Program-made: the position numbers and the translations under genes
Assembly (NCBI GenBank): GCA_024138025.1
Contig: JAMXBD010001105.1
Coordinates: 124,001 to 188,000 of the forward strand
Source: Combretum micranthum
Lineage: Eukaryota; Streptophyta; Magnoliopsida; Myrtales; Combretaceae
Reading direction: 5' to 3'
DNA length: 64,000 bases
The notes under the pieces: model-generated
The model's input: only the letters and a program-made list of their open reading frames with translations
Told to the model about the DNA's origin: nothing
Databases searched by the model: none
Shown: piece after piece, positions 1 through 10,589 of the stretch
Position numbering within the stretch: the stretch's first letter is position 1
How the letters are laid out: every line of letters begins with the position of its first letter

Positions 1-171
1 TCTCATATTTTATATAGAGTTCTACTAAAAAACTAATCTCACTTTTACATAATGTGATACTTCTTTTTCTTTTTAAACTCTACTATTTTAGAATATTACT
101 CTAATTCCACATTGGTAATATTTTAAGTCAATAGAGATTTGCTCATGGATTTGTGTCAAGGTGGAGATTAT
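1..171. other. AT-rich flank ending in a copia PPT-like stretch
   Basis: No gene is visible. The last 35 bases (about 137-171) closely match the bases before the right copia LTR (about 5250-5288), including a purine-rich AAGGTGGAGATT stretch that would be the polypurine tract. The left LTR is therefore preceded by what looks like the 3' end of another copia unit, not by unrelated host DNA. Further upstream I see no match. Confidence 0.5.
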
Positions 172-678
172 TGATATAAGTGACCTAAATTCTTCAAAGC
201 TGCAAGTTTTAAACTGTACGCCAGCAATTTTGGCATTTATGCCGCTAGCCTTGGAGCCGACATTTGAATTCTACTTCAATGTTCAAATAATTATCGAGAG
301 CAAATTTTTTGGATAGTTTAAAAGTTTTGGATTCTATGAACTTTCATCACCGGCTCTATGTCGCCAGCCTTCGTAGGGTACACCACTGGCATTGAATATA
401 TAAGCCGCCGGCCCAACCAAAATTTTCAATTTTTCAGATTTCGACTTATAAGTCGACCTCCTCTCAAAATGTTTGTGTTACTTTGTTGTTTCTTAGGGTT
501 TATGAGTTGTGTGAGATTTGGGATCACTTATATACATCCTCTTGTAATTCCTTCTTCAACACTAGTAGATTTCACTCTCTCCTCTGCCCGTGATTTTTCT
601 CGCAAGGGTTTCCACATAAAATCTTGTGTATTCTTTACTTTCTTTTTGTTTGTTTTTTGCCATTGTTTGTCTTATTCA
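172..678 (+). repeat. Copia LTR, left copy
   Basis: The start is TGATATAAGTGACC and the segment matches the copy at 5289-5835 over most of its length (TGATGTAAGTGACC start, shared AGATTTCACTCTCTCCT and AAGGGTTTCCACATAAAATC in the 3' half). A TATATAA box lies at 397-403, directly followed by GCCGCCGGCCC (404-414), which includes a GCC-box-like AGCCGCC. The U3 also carries GTACGCCAGCA (217-227) and GCCGCTAGCCTTGGA (241-255). The 3' end is placed at TTCA just before the primer site; it could be off by about ten bases. Confidence 0.8.
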
Positions 679-689
679 GATTATAAAAG

Positions 690-702
690 TGGTATCAGAG
701 CC
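690..702 (+). other. Primer-binding site (initiator tRNA-Met type)
   Basis: TGGTATCAGAGCC is the usual plant retroelement primer site complementary to the 3' end of initiator tRNA-Met. It lies 11 bases after the assigned end of the left LTR, in the orientation expected for a plus-strand copia element. Confidence 0.85.
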
Positions 703-730
703 AAAGGTTTAGTTTTGTGTTTCTTCTATA

Positions 731-944
731 ATGGTAACAATGAAGTATGACATTCCTTTGTTGGATCACAACACTAAATTTTCTTAGAAGAGGTGGAGAA
801 TATTTTGTGTCAAAGATTAGAGTTCAATGTTGATTTATGCCTTTTAAGGGTTTTGTGGAAGAGGTGGAGAATTTTTTTTTTTTTTATGTTGAAGATTAGA
901 GTTTGTGTTTTTTACTCCAGAATTCTTGTCGAGGTGGAGATTAT
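731..944 (+). pseudogene. Copia remnant: gag start fused to 3' internal end
   Basis: The reading frame opens at ATG 731 with a copia gag start (MVTMKYDIPLLDHNT). After about 18 codons the sequence switches to material matching the 3' end of a copia interior: GGAAGAGGTGGAG, the GAAGATTAGAGT stretch and a final GAGGTGGAGATTAT polypurine tract that resemble 5195-5288. Nearly all of gag-pol is missing. This is a deletion derivative sitting between two LTRs, the first link of a chain. It encodes nothing functional. Confidence 0.65.
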
Positions 945-1249
945 TGGAGTTTGTGACTCGATTTCTATAGCCAATTTCCTTAGTTAAATGTTAATGAATG
1001 AATATTTGATTATACATTATTATTCATTCATTATACATTTAAGGGTCATAATTTATACCTTTAATGTCGGCTATTTGTGTTTTGTTAGGATATGTAATAA
1101 TGAGAGTGAATTAGTTTGATGTAACATCACTCATGTACTCCTTTTTCGACATATAGTGAATTATCTCTCCTCTACTCGTGGTTTTTCCCGCAAGGGTTTC
1201 CATGTAAAATCTTGTTTGTTCTTTATTTTTCTTGTTCTTATTTCGCAAC
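945..1249 (+). repeat. Copia LTR, middle copy with a different U3
   Basis: It follows a polypurine tract (931-944) and is followed by a second gag start. The 3' part (about 1140-1235; CTCTACTCGTGG, CGCAAGGGTTTCCATGTAAAATC) clearly matches the R/U5 half of the flanking copia LTRs. The first 190 bases do not resemble their U3; they contain a 12-bp perfect inverted repeat (993-1004 and 1021-1032) and a single GTCGGC. No primer site follows: about 50 bases of PBS and leader are missing before the gag frame resumes at 1250. The exact 3' end is inferred. Confidence 0.6.
993..1032. repeat. 12-bp perfect inverted repeat in the middle LTR
   Basis: AATGAATGAATA at 993-1004 pairs with TATTCATTCATT at 1021-1032 around a 16-base AT-rich loop. 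It is a short cruciform-prone element within the divergent U3. Function unknown. Confidence 0.6.
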
Positions 1250-2000
1250 TATCAAGTATGATATTCTTTTATTGGATCGAAGAATAATATTTTCTCTATA
1301 ACAAGTTAAAATGCGAGCGGTGTTAGAACAGATAGATTTAGATGATTCTTTCTTAGGATTTGATAAGATGCCTCCATCTTGGTCATTAAAAGAAAAATTG
1401 TGTAAGGGTCATAAAGCCCTTTCTCAAATTCATCTTCATTTATCTAATCAGATTTTGCAGATGTGTTGAAGAAGAAGACAACTGCTGGCTTAAGGTTAAA
1501 ATTAGAGCAGTTGTACCTAACGAAGAGTTTAACAAGTAAATTACATTTGAAGCAGCAATTATATACTCACACAAATTGACAGAAGGTGGGTCACTAGAAG
1601 ATCACTTAACCGTTTTTAAGGAAATTATTTCCGATTTGGAAACTTTAGAGGTTAAGTATGATGAGGAGGATTTGGCTTTAATTTTGTTATGTTTGCTACC
1701 TCCTTCATATTCAAATTTTACAGACACAATCCTATATAGTCGCGATTCTCTTACCATGGAAGAAATGTATGATGCTTTGACATCTTTTGAGAAGATGAAA
1801 CACTTAATAATTGGCTCCGAGCCTAAAGCAGAGGGTCTTGTTTCTCATGGTAGAAACCAAAAATGCAGTTCTAGGTAATTTAAAGGGAAGGTCAAAGTCT
1901 TCAAAAGAGATAAGGTCTACAAGTATTGCAAGATGAAATGACACATTAAGTTGGAATGTTATAAATTGCAGAATAAGAATAACGGAGCTACTTAAAATTA
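1250..2000 (+). pseudogene. gag: Copia gag (degenerate)
   Basis: This resumes the same gag start (KYDILLLDRR-like), then shows the UBN2-type gag features typical of plant copia: MRAVLEQIDLDDSF-like, a partial frame at 1576-1878 (GGSLEDHLTVFKEIISDL, then LLCLLPPSYSNFTDTILY), and a nucleic-acid-binding knuckle at 1915-1959. The knuckle reads YKYCKMK-stop-HIKLEC, so its first Cys is Tyr and a stop interrupts it. In the living family Gag forms the virus-like particle in the cytoplasm. Several stops and frameshifts make this copy non-coding. Confidence 0.8.
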
Positions 2001-2039
2001 AACAAGGAAACAAGCAGAGAAATCTGCCGAAGCTAATGT

Positions 2040-2390
2040 AGCTGAAGACCATAGTGATGATGAACTTCTTGTAGCTTCTAATGATGATCCTCAGATCAGT
2101 GAGGAGTGGATTATGGATTATGGATTCTGGAATCTGGTTGTACTTTTCATACATATCCTAATCGGGACTGGTTTTCTACATATGAAAATGTTTCCAAAGG
2201 TGTCTTCCTTCTAGGAAACAATGCTTCTTACAGAGTTGCAGGAATTGGCACCATAAAAATCAAGATGTTTGATGGTGTTATCAAGACACTTGGATATGTG
2301 AGACATGTGCCTAATTTGAAGAGAAATTTGATTTCTTTGATACTAAAGGTACACATATACGAGTGAAAGTGGAGTTCTGAAGATCAATAA
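2040..2390 (+). pseudogene. Copia protease region (degenerate)
   Basis: The frame at 2106-2366 reads ILESGCTFHTYPNRDWFSTY and later GIGTIKIKMFDGVIKTL and VPNLKRNLISL, the classic copia aspartic protease layout. The catalytic D-S/T-G is ESG here, so the active site is lost. A TGGATTATGGATTATGGATTC slip-type duplication just upstream puts the WIMD start and the ESG in different frames. In an active element this enzyme cuts the Gag-Pol polyprotein. Confidence 0.75.
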
Positions 2391-2479
2391 ATGATCTCTT
2401 GTGGTGATGAAAGGATAGAAAAAAGACTACTAATATATGTCTTACAGGGTTCTGTGATTGCAGGTGATGCAGCCGTCAC

Positions 2480-3300
2480 TTCTTTATATTAGATGAGGAT
2501 GCTACTAGATTATGGCATATGCGTCTAAAGCATATGAGTGAAGCTGGTATGGTTGAATTGAGTAGAAGAGACTTCTAGATGGGCAAGGCATCAGCAAGTT
2601 GAAGTTTTGTGAACACTGTGTTTTCAAGAAGCAGAAAAAAGTTAGATTCACCATAGGTACTCATAGTACAAAGGGTATTTTAAAGTATATCCATTCTGAT
2701 CTTTGGGGCCATCCAAAGTGTCTTCAAGTGGAGGTGCTATTTATCTGTTAACTATCATAGAGGACTTCTGCAGAAGAATATGGGTATTTTTCTTGAAGTA
2801 GAAGAATAATGTTTTACTACATTCAAAGAATGGAAGACGATGATTGAAAAACAAATTGGAAAGCAGGTAAGGTGTCTTCGCACAGATCATGGTCTTGAAT
2901 TCTGTTCTAATGATTTCAATGTTCTGTGTAAATCAGAGGGAATTATGAGGCATCTTACAATTCTTAGTGCACCTCTACAAAATGAGGTAGCAGAACGGAT
3001 GAACAGAACCATTATGGAGAAAGTCAAGTGTATGTTGTCTAATGCTCAATTAGCAAAGCCATTCTAAGCTGAAGCAGCTTTTACATCATGTTATTTAATC
3101 AACAAGTCTCCATCTACAGCTATTGAGAAGAAGACTCCACTAGAGGTATGGTCTAGTACTCTTGGTAATTATTCAGAGTTGAAAGTTTTTTGCTGTCCTG
3201 CATATGCTCATGTAGATAATGGGAAGCTTGAGCCAAGATCTTTAAAGTGTATATTCCTTAGTTTTAAACCTAGTGTCAAGAGATATAAATTGTGGTGTTC
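2480..3300 (+). pseudogene. Copia integrase (degenerate)
   Basis: A GAG-pre-integrase segment (LWHMRLKHMSEAGM) begins near 2510, followed by the core: HSDLWG near 2695, then the 75-codon frame at 2840-3067 with RTDHGLEF and NEVAERMNRT. These supply the D, D and E of the DDE catalytic triad, so the triad letters survive although the frame is broken by stops and shifts. The 3' part (EKKTPLEVWS-like, KVFCCPAYAH-like) continues to about 3290. It normally inserts the cDNA into the genome. Confidence 0.8.
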
Positions 3301-3689
3301 AAATTTAAAGAAATCATTGTTAGTAAGGATGTGATTTTTGATAAAGCACCTATGTTATCTTATTTGTCTTCTACAACTTTATATGATAATGTACAGCAAA
3401 AATCAAGCATGCGGGTGCAGTTTCACATTGATTCTGGGTCTACATCAGAGAATACTTCTCAACTTAGATCATAGGCATAGAGTAGCTCTGTCTCTACGTC
3501 ATCACACATCAATATTCCATTGCAAGAGACAGACCTAAGAGAGAAGTTACGTCACCTCAGAGATATGCAGAGATAGATCTTGTTTCTTATGCACTTAATG
3601 TGGCGAAGGATATTGATTCAAATCGAGAACAATCTACTTACTTAAAAGCTATAAATTGTGATGATTTTGGTAAGTGGATGATTGTAATG

Positions 3690-5130
3690 TAAGAGGAGAT
3701 GGAATCCCTTTACAAGAATGACACTTGGGATTTAGTGAATCTTCCTAAAAGGAAGAAGATTGTTCGGTGTAGATGGATATTAAAGAGAAAAGATGGAACA
3801 CCAAGAGTTAAAGAGCCCAGATACAAGGTAAGACTTGTTGCAAAGGGCTATGATCAAATTCCAGGTATGATTTTACTTATGTGTTTTCTCATGTTATAAA
3901 AGACACTCTATTAGAGCCTTACTTGGTATTGTAGCTTTGCAAAGTTTTTAGTTGGAACAGTTAGATGAAAACTACTTTTATTTAGAGAGCTTGATGAAGA
4001 TATTTACATGCAATAGCCATAGGGCTTTGTGATCTCAAGAAAGGAGGATCACATTTATATGTTAAAGAAATCATTTATAGCTTAAAGTAATCATCCAAGC
4101 ACTAGTACAAGAGGTTTGACTCATTCATTACTTCTCATAATTGTAGAAGAAGTAATTTTGATAGCTGTGTGTATTTTATGAAGTGTAAAGATGAGTCTTT
4201 TGTACATCTACTCTTATATATTAATGACATGTTAGTTGCAACCAAGGATGGAGGAAAGATTAAAAACATTAAATTACAGTTAAGTAGAGAGTTTGAAATG
4301 AAAGACTTGGGGGCAGCAAAAAAGATACTTTTAATGGAAATTTTGAGGGACAGAAAAGCAGGTACAATGCATCTCAGTCATAAAGGCGTACTTTGAGAAG
4401 ATTTTTTACAGGTTTAATATGATAAATGCTGAGTCTGTCAGTACACCTTTAGCAACATATTTCAAACTTTCATCTTCTCAATTTCCACAGCCAGATGATG
4501 AAGTTGAATACATGTCAAGAGTCCCATATTCTACTATTATAGGATCTCTTATGTATGCAATGGTTTGTACACGTTCAAATTTATCATATGCTGTGAGTGT
4601 TGTCAGCAGGTACATGGTAAATCTTGGTAAAGAACACTGGAGAGCAGTTTAGTGGATTTTTAGGTACTTAAGAGGTACTACTAATCTTTGTCTATAGTTT
4701 GGTAGAACTAAAAATGGAATTGTTGGTTTTATAGATTCTGATTTCATCGGAAATTTGGATAAGAGAAGATCTCTCACAGGTTATAGTTTTACACTTGATG
4801 GCTACGCTATTAGTTGGAAAGCCACTTTGCAAGCTACAGTTGCACTATCCATAACTGAACCTGAATACATGGCCATTATAGAAGCTTTTACGAAAGCTAT
4901 TTAGTTAAAAGGTTATTTGGTGAAATCGGTGATAACTTGAAGACTGCAATAGTCTTTTGTGACAGTCAATATGCAATTTATCTTACTAAGGATCAGCTCT
5001 ATCATGAGATGACAAAACACATTGATGTCAAGTATCATTTCGTTTGTAATGTTATTGCTAATGGTGATATTGTTGTAAGAAAAGTCAGTACTTTGGATAA
5101 CTAGCTGACGTGATGACCAAGATACTTCCT
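3690..5130 (+). pseudogene. pol: Copia reverse transcriptase-RNase H (degenerate)
   Basis: RT starts with MESLYKNDTWDLVNLP and CRWILKRK (frame 3699-3899). The catalytic YVDD box is YIND at about 4216 (LLYINDMLVA), which loses one metal-binding Asp. Later frames give the copia hallmarks FEMKDLG, IGSLMYAMVCTRSNLSYAV (4419-4652) and an RNase H with the D-F-I-G-N-L-D-K-R-R-S-L-T-G-Y pattern near 4740. At least three stops or frameshifts lie inside it. It once copied the element RNA into cDNA in the particle. Confidence 0.85.
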
Positions 5131-5274
5131 ATAACCAAGTTTAGACACTATCTGGACTTGGTTGGTGTTAATTGCTGATTTATTCCCTTTAGGGTTTGTG
5201 GAAGAGGAGGAAAATATTTGTATTTTATGTGTTGAAGATTGGATTTTGTTGATTTTTGCTCCTGAATTTGTGTC

Positions 5275-5288
5275 AAGGTGGAGATTGT
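5275..5288 (+). other. Copia polypurine tract
   Basis: The purine-rich stretch AAGGTGGAGATTGT sits directly before the TGATGTAAG start of the right LTR. Related stretches occur before the left LTR (ending 171) and the middle LTR (ending 944). This is the expected primer for plus-strand cDNA. Confidence 0.7.
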
Positions 5289-5835
5289 TGATGTAAGTGA
5301 CCAAAATTCTTCAAAGTTGCAAGTTTTAAACTGTAAGCTGGCAGCTTTGGCATTTATGCCGTCGGCCCCTTCTACTTCAATGTTCAAATATTTATCGAGA
5401 GTAAATTTTTTGGATAAGCCGGTTCTATACCTTCGGCCTACATAGTAACACTGCTGACCTTTTAATCTAGCTTTGCCAGCATTAAAGTTTTGGGTTTTGC
5501 GAACTGTCAACATCAGCTTTATGCCATCGGCATTAAATACATAAGCCACCGGCTTTAGGCCAACGTATGACCAAAACTACTGAATTTTCATATTCCGACT
5601 TTTGAGTCGGCCTCCACACAAAATATATGTGTTACTTGGTTGTTTCTAAGGGTTTATGAGTTATGTGAGATTTGGGAGCACTTGTATAGATTTCCTTATA
5701 ATTCCTTCTTTAACACTAGTAGATTTCACTCTCTCCTTTGCTTGTGGTTTTTGTCACAAGAATTTCCACATAAAATCATGTGTGTTCTTTATTTTCTTGT
5801 TATTTGTTTTGTCATTGTTTGTGTTATTTGTTTGA
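5289..5835 (+). repeat. Copia LTR, right copy
   Basis: It matches the left LTR with many substitutions and some indels. It carries AACTGTAAGCTGGCAGCTTTGG (5330 region), GCCGTCGGCCCC (5358-5369), and TACATAAGCCACCGGC in the position of the TATA box and GC motif of the left copy. The 3' boundary is uncertain: after GTTTGATCTAAATATAACAC comes TAATAAGAGCC, which may be a decayed primer site. No target duplication was found. Confidence 0.75.
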
Positions 5836-5859
5836 TCTAAATATAACACTAATAAGAGC

Positions 5860-6642
5860 CAATAGAATTCTTATTGGTGTTTTGCAATTAAAAAAAAAAA
5901 TTAGTTTACTTACTTTTTAAATCTTTCTAAAAGTTTTATCTTTGCTCTTTTCTTATGAATCTTTAACATGATTGTGGTAAATAAAGTAAATCCATTTGTG
6001 CGTAATATCATCTAGTTGAATGTAGGACGATTCTTTCTGATGCATCATATATTTAATGAATTATTGATATACTTTTCGCTTAAATTCTAAAAACCTTGTA
6101 AATACTCAAATTTATTAGTCTTTTATTTCTTTACACAATCTTGATTACCTTGCATAAATTCAATATGAATTCTCGTTGTGTTATCTTGGTATGAATTTGA
6201 GGTTATGGCAAGGAGATATGGAGTTTCTTGATTTGGTGTGTACTCTTAAAGCGTTTAGGTTAGACACTTATCCTATAAAAATACAAGTAATCAATATTTA
6301 TCTATAGGGAACGTAGATTGCACTTGTGGAGTACTCATGGTGCCATGGTACTTACACACAATTTGTGTGGACACTCATAAGCAGTGCACACATGGTATGT
6401 ATAGGTGTTCATATGGTGTTTCTTGTGTACTTATTTGGTAGCTCAAGCATGACTCTTTGTTCTTAATCTAGTTCTTGGTAAACTTTCATCGATTATCTTG
6501 ATTCTTGAAACCTTGTGTTGATTCTAGTCATCATGCCAAATGAGATGGAATTGTGGGAGTTGATGGGCCAAATGTAAATGAAAATGAGTAGCAACGAAGA
6601 GTTAATGCACTTAAAACATGAACAAATTAATCAATAAGGTCA
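5860..6642. other. Intergenic or decayed repeat, no clear gene
   Basis: AT-rich DNA with no recognisable protein over most of its length. At 6534-6640 a short frame reads MPNEMELWELMGQM, a stop, then MKMSSNEELMHLKHEQINQ. This resembles the N-terminal, Met- and Gln-rich part of some plant gypsy gag proteins, but it is too short to assign. Gypsy-1 is inserted directly after it. Confidence 0.35.
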
Positions 6643-6647
6643 CTAAC
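6643..6647. repeat. Target-site duplication of gypsy-1, left
   Basis: CTAAC here pairs with TTAAC at 12178-12182, right after the other LTR. Four of five bases agree and the difference is a C/T transition, as expected for an old 5-bp duplication. Confidence 0.6.
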
Positions 6648-7151
6648 TAATGCAGCGGAAGATATTGCCACGGAATACCTAGATAAGCGAGACATATCGA
6701 AGAAAGGATGGGCAAAGAAGCACACGTGAGCCGGTCATATGCTGCTAGCTCTTAAATGAAGGTCGCCAACTTAGGATTGAAGACCGCCGACCTTGAGTCA
6801 ACGTTGAATGAAAGAAAACACCCTAATAGTACCACAGTTCAAATCACAGTTGTGAAATTTTCGTAAGAGGCAACACCTGTGTTAAACACTGCCAATGTAT
6901 AATGGAAGATCGCAGAAATACAAGCAGCGTATAGGCTCCTAAACTTTTATTTATTTTGTTTTTAGTGTTTCTTTGTTATCATATAAATAGACCTTATTTG
7001 TTTTTATGTTAAATAGAAATTTTCATCATGCTTTTTACAAACCCTAATTTGAGAGTTTTTTTTTGGAAAATTGTGTTATTTGCATTTGTGTATTCTAGAG
7101 ATGAATTGGTGAATTAATTTATGTTGTTCTTAACGCTTTCACGCTACGTTA
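6648..7151 (+). repeat. Gypsy-1 5' LTR
   Basis: It aligns with 11684-12177 along its length: TAATGCAG start (TG decayed to TA), ACACCC, CTTTTATTTATTTTGTTTTTAGTG, TATAAATAGACCTTATTTG and AACCCTAATTTGAGAGTTT. TATAAATAGA near 6981 is a plausible TATA box. U3 carries the GC motif ACCGCCGACCTTGAG (6783-6797), and CTGCTAGCT and GGTCGCC nearby. The end is ACGTTA, a decayed version of the TGCATCA of the other LTR. Confidence 0.85.
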
Positions 7152-7153
7152 GA

Positions 7154-7167
7154 TTGGCATTAGAGCA
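7154..7167 (+). other. Gypsy-1 primer-binding site (decayed)
   Basis: TTGGCATTAGAGCA lies two bases after the LTR. It differs from the tRNA-iMet primer site TTGGTATCAGAGCA by two C/T changes. The related element gypsy-2 has TTGGTATCAGAGTA at the same place. Confidence 0.75.
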
Positions 7168-7169
7168 AG

Positions 7170-8520
7170 ATGAGCTCCTGCGAAGATGGCAACCAACAAC
7201 ATTGTTGGCGATAGTCTCATTCTTGATGGTGATTAAGATGCGGGAGTTCGATGAACTGATCAATTGGTTCCTAGGGTAGTAATTGATGCCATAGATCGAA
7301 AACTCCAATGAGTAGAGCAACTTATTGAGGATTTGACTAGGTATTTCGACACAATTGTAGTAGATACCAACAAAGATAGAAATATTGATGGGGGATAACC
7401 AATGACAAGAGATACTTATGGCATCCAATCAATTGACCTGTCACTGCAAATCGATGGCACAATTTTTATGAAGACTCCACTTAGGGATGAAATTTTATAT
7501 GAAGAAAGACAACTTTGGAGACAAGGCGGTGATGGTAGAGGTAGATATCGAAGGGATTATCATGGGTATCACCAAGGAGATGGTAGTGACTTTCGCTTGA
7601 AGGTAATATCTCTTGTTTTAATGGTAGCCTCATATTGAAGAGTTTTATTGGTGGCTGAGGTATCGCTTCTTGATTATATAGAGATTCCGAACGAGCAAAA
7701 GTGAGGTTGGTTACTTGTAGGTTGAAGGGAGGAGCCTCTGCTTGGTGGGAGGTGTTATAGAATAGACGATAGAGAGAAGGTTGACAACTTATACAGACGT
7801 GGTTTCGTATGAAACAACTATTGCAAAGAGATTTATTGCCGCCTAATTGTGAGCAGATCCTATTTCAATCGTACCAACGATGTCAACAAGGCATACATTC
7901 AATACAAGATTATACTGATGAGTTCATGAGGCTTACTAAGCGCAATGATCTTAGAGAAAGCAAAGGCCAATAGGTAGCAAGATATGTGGATGGTCCGAAA
8001 TTCCATATCAAGATAGGATTGATTTGATGTTTGAGAAATATGAATGAAGCAAAGAATATGGCCCATGGAGCTGAATTGATGTTGCAGAAACAGAGCAGGG
8101 TATTTGCTAGAGGCAGAAAGGGTTATAGAGTTGAGGGTGCTAGTAAAAGTAAGACAGTATATGAGAAAAATAAAAGTGTAGTGGAAAAACCTAGTGATTG
8201 AATGAGAAGAAGATCGATAAAGCAATTGATAAGAATCCTATGGAGACCAGGGAACCCTAGAGGAGGAATAATCCATATGCCAAACCTATCATGGGTAAGT
8301 GCTATCATTGCAATCAACCTGGGCATGGGTCTAATGAGTGTCCAAATAGAAAAACTGTGAACATTGTAGAGCGTGATGAAGGAGAAGAGGTTTATTATGA
8401 ACCTGATAGAGATAAAGATTATTCTGATGAGAGTGATGAGGATGTTAAGCAAGCCTATGTCATCAAGAAATTAATGTTAACATTCAAGCAAGAAGAGGAC
8501 ACTCAACGACACCAGCTGTT
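7170..8520 (+). pseudogene. gag: Gypsy-1 gag (degenerate)
   Basis: The ATG at 7170 gives MSSCEDGN, matching the gypsy-2 gag start MSSSKGTD. Later blocks read AWWEVL near 7740, LLPPNCEQILFQSYQRCQQG near 7840 and DYTDEFMRLTKRNDLRES near 7910, the retrotransposon gag domain. The frame at 8291-8620 begins with an intact CX2CX4HX4C knuckle (CYHCNQPGHGSNEC, about 8300-8341), then a long acidic spacer. The 7.2-8.2 kb part has several stops. Gag would assemble the particle and bind RNA. Confidence 0.85.
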
Positions 8521-8935
8521 TCACACTAGGTGCATTATTGGGAACAAAGTATTTGATCTAATTGTTGATAATGGGAGTTGTGAAAATATCATTGGGCGAA
8601 AGGCTATTCATCGATTGTAGTTCACGATAGAAAAACATCCAAATCCTTACACTATAGGATGGATTAAATCCGCTGGGTAAATTGAGGTGAAGGAGAGATG
8701 TGGAGGGTCATTTTCCATTGGTAGATACAAAGATGATGTCTACTGTAATATTGTAGACATAGATGCCTGTCATATGCTGTTTGGAAGACCCTGGCAATAT
8801 GATGTGGATGTTCAAGATGTAGGTAAGAAAAATGTTTACAGGCTGGAGAAAGGAGGTATGAAGTACACATTATTTCCTTTGAAAGTAGCGAGTCACATAA
8901 AAGCCCACAAGATGGAGGGGCGCTCTTTCTGACAA
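8521..8935 (+). pseudogene. Gypsy-1 protease (degenerate)
   Basis: After the acidic linker the frame reads FDLIVDNGSCENIIG near 8550-8595. The catalytic triplet is DNG instead of DSG, where related copies in this window keep DSG (minus strand near 25.5 and 46.07 kb). Downstream DIDACHMLFGRPWQYD (8755-8800) is the typical protease C-terminal block of plant gypsy elements. A stop separates the two parts. Confidence 0.75.
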
Positions 8936-9099
8936 TCACCTATTCAGAGAAAGAGATGGAAGAGGATACAAAGGAATCTAGAGTTGTACATACACTTATA
9001 GTGAAGAATATCATGACAATAGAAGAGGAGGTCAATAATGGATTGCTAGAGAATGTGAAAGAGGTGTTGGAAGCATTTAAAGATGTGATGCCAGATGAT

Positions 9100-9960
9100 T
9101 TACCTGAGGGGTTAACACTTTGAGAGATATTCAGCACCATATTTGGTTCTTGAGGCGAGTCTGCCAAATTTATCACATTATAGGATGAGTCTTAAGGAAA
9201 CTAAAATTTTGCAGGAGAAGGTTCAGGAGCTATTGCAGAAAAGGCTTATTAGAGACAACATGAGCCCATGTGTTATACCTGCCTTATTAACTCCTAAGAT
9301 GGATGGTAGCTGAAGGATGTGTGTTGACAGTAGAGCTATCAACAAGATCACTATTGGGTATAAATTCCTAAAACCTCATCTGGAAGATATATTGAACAGG
9401 TTGATTGAAGCTATTATATTTTCCAAGGTTAACCTGAGGAGTGGGTATCACCAAATCAAAACACCTGGAGATGAGTGGAAGATCGCATTCAAGATAAAGG
9501 AAGGATTGTATGAATGGCTTATGATGCCTTTCTGTCTTAACAACATACCCAATAATTTTATGCATGTCATGAACCAAGTATTAAAGCACTTTATTGGTAA
9601 ATTTGTAGTAGTCTATTTTGACGACATATTAATATATAGTAGATCTAAATATGAGCATATAGATCATTTGAGAAGTGTTTTGGCTGTGCTAAGAGAAAAT
9701 AAATTATTTGCTAATATGAAGAAATGTATTTTCATGTCAAAGAGATTGCTATTTTTGGTTTTTGTGGTAACTAGTGAGGGTATTATTGTTGAGGATGAGA
9801 AAGTAAAAGCTATCAAAGAATGGTCTACTCCTAAAACTGTGACTGAGTTGAGAAGTTTTCTCAAATTAGCTAGTTTCTATAAGCGATTCATTAGACACTT
9901 CAATACTAATGCTGCTCCATTGACTGAGTGTCTGAAGAAAGGGAAGTTTCATTAGGGAGA
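9100..9960 (+). pseudogene. pol: Gypsy-1 reverse transcriptase
   Basis: The open stretch 9317-9955 (212 codons) begins [15 protein letters not shown] and holds the catalytic box [11 protein letters not shown] (YFDD codons at 9613-9624), then [20 protein letters not shown] and [18 protein letters not shown]. That covers the palm and thumb of a Ty3/gypsy RT. The upstream part ([24 protein letters not shown]) is cut off by a stop before MCVDSR, and a stop at about 9953 ends it before RNase H. The YxDD motif is intact, but the polyprotein is not. Confidence 0.9.
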
Positions 9961-10430
9961 AGAGACTGAAACTAGTTTTTCTGTGTTGAAGGAAAAACGG
10001 TGTAGTGCTCCTGTGTTAGCCCTCCTTGATTTTGACAAACTATTTGAAGTTAAGTGTGACACTATTGGAGTAGGAATTGGAGGTGTGATACCTGAAGAGA
10101 AAGCAGTAGCTTACCGTAGTGAGAAGTTGTGTGATGCTAAGAAGAGCTAGTCAACTTATGGTAAAGAGTTTTACTCAGTGGTAAGGGCATTGGGAATTTG
10201 GGAGCATTACTTGATAGGGAAAGAATTTGTATTGTACTATGACCGTGGGGCTCTGAAGCATTTGAGTAATCAAACCAGAAACAAAGATATGCATGTCAAG
10301 TAGATTAAGTTTTTGCAAAGATGTTTATTCAAATTGGTGCATAAATCTAGAGTACAAAATACAGTAGCTGATGCCTTGAGCAAGAGAGCTAATTTCTTAA
10401 TCACTATGAGTACTAAAGTTATAGGGTTTA
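9961..10430 (+). pseudogene. Gypsy-1 RNase H (degenerate)
   Basis: Recognisable blocks are [15 protein letters not shown] (10045 region), TYGKEFYSVVRALGIWEHYLIGKEFVLY (10158-10235), LKHLSNQT and VADALSKRA (10365-10390). Stops interrupt the frame at about 10147 and 10302. The domain removes the RNA strand during reverse transcription in active elements. Confidence 0.8.
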
Positions 10431-10589
10431 AGCAGTTGAAGAAATTATATGAAATTGATGAGGATTTTTAGGATATATGGGAGAAGTGTATTACACATGA
10501 GCCTTGTGGTGATTATCACATACTTGAGGGGTACTTGATGAAAGGGAACTAGTTATGCATTCATATTTCTTCGTTGAGATAAAAGTTGA

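Noticed and set aside
5148..5549. 133-codon minus-strand frame over the right copia LTR
   Set aside because: It is antisense to the LTR and spans the PPT/U3 boundary; no domain is visible, and its length follows from the GC-richer U3.
5820..5870. Possible decayed primer site after the right copia LTR (TAATAAGAGCC)
   Set aside because: Only about nine of 15 bases match the left primer region and no gag follows, so a fourth chain unit is not claimed.
7144..7428. Minus-strand frames antisense to gypsy-1 gag
   Set aside because: Shadow frames; the plus-strand gag blocks explain the region.
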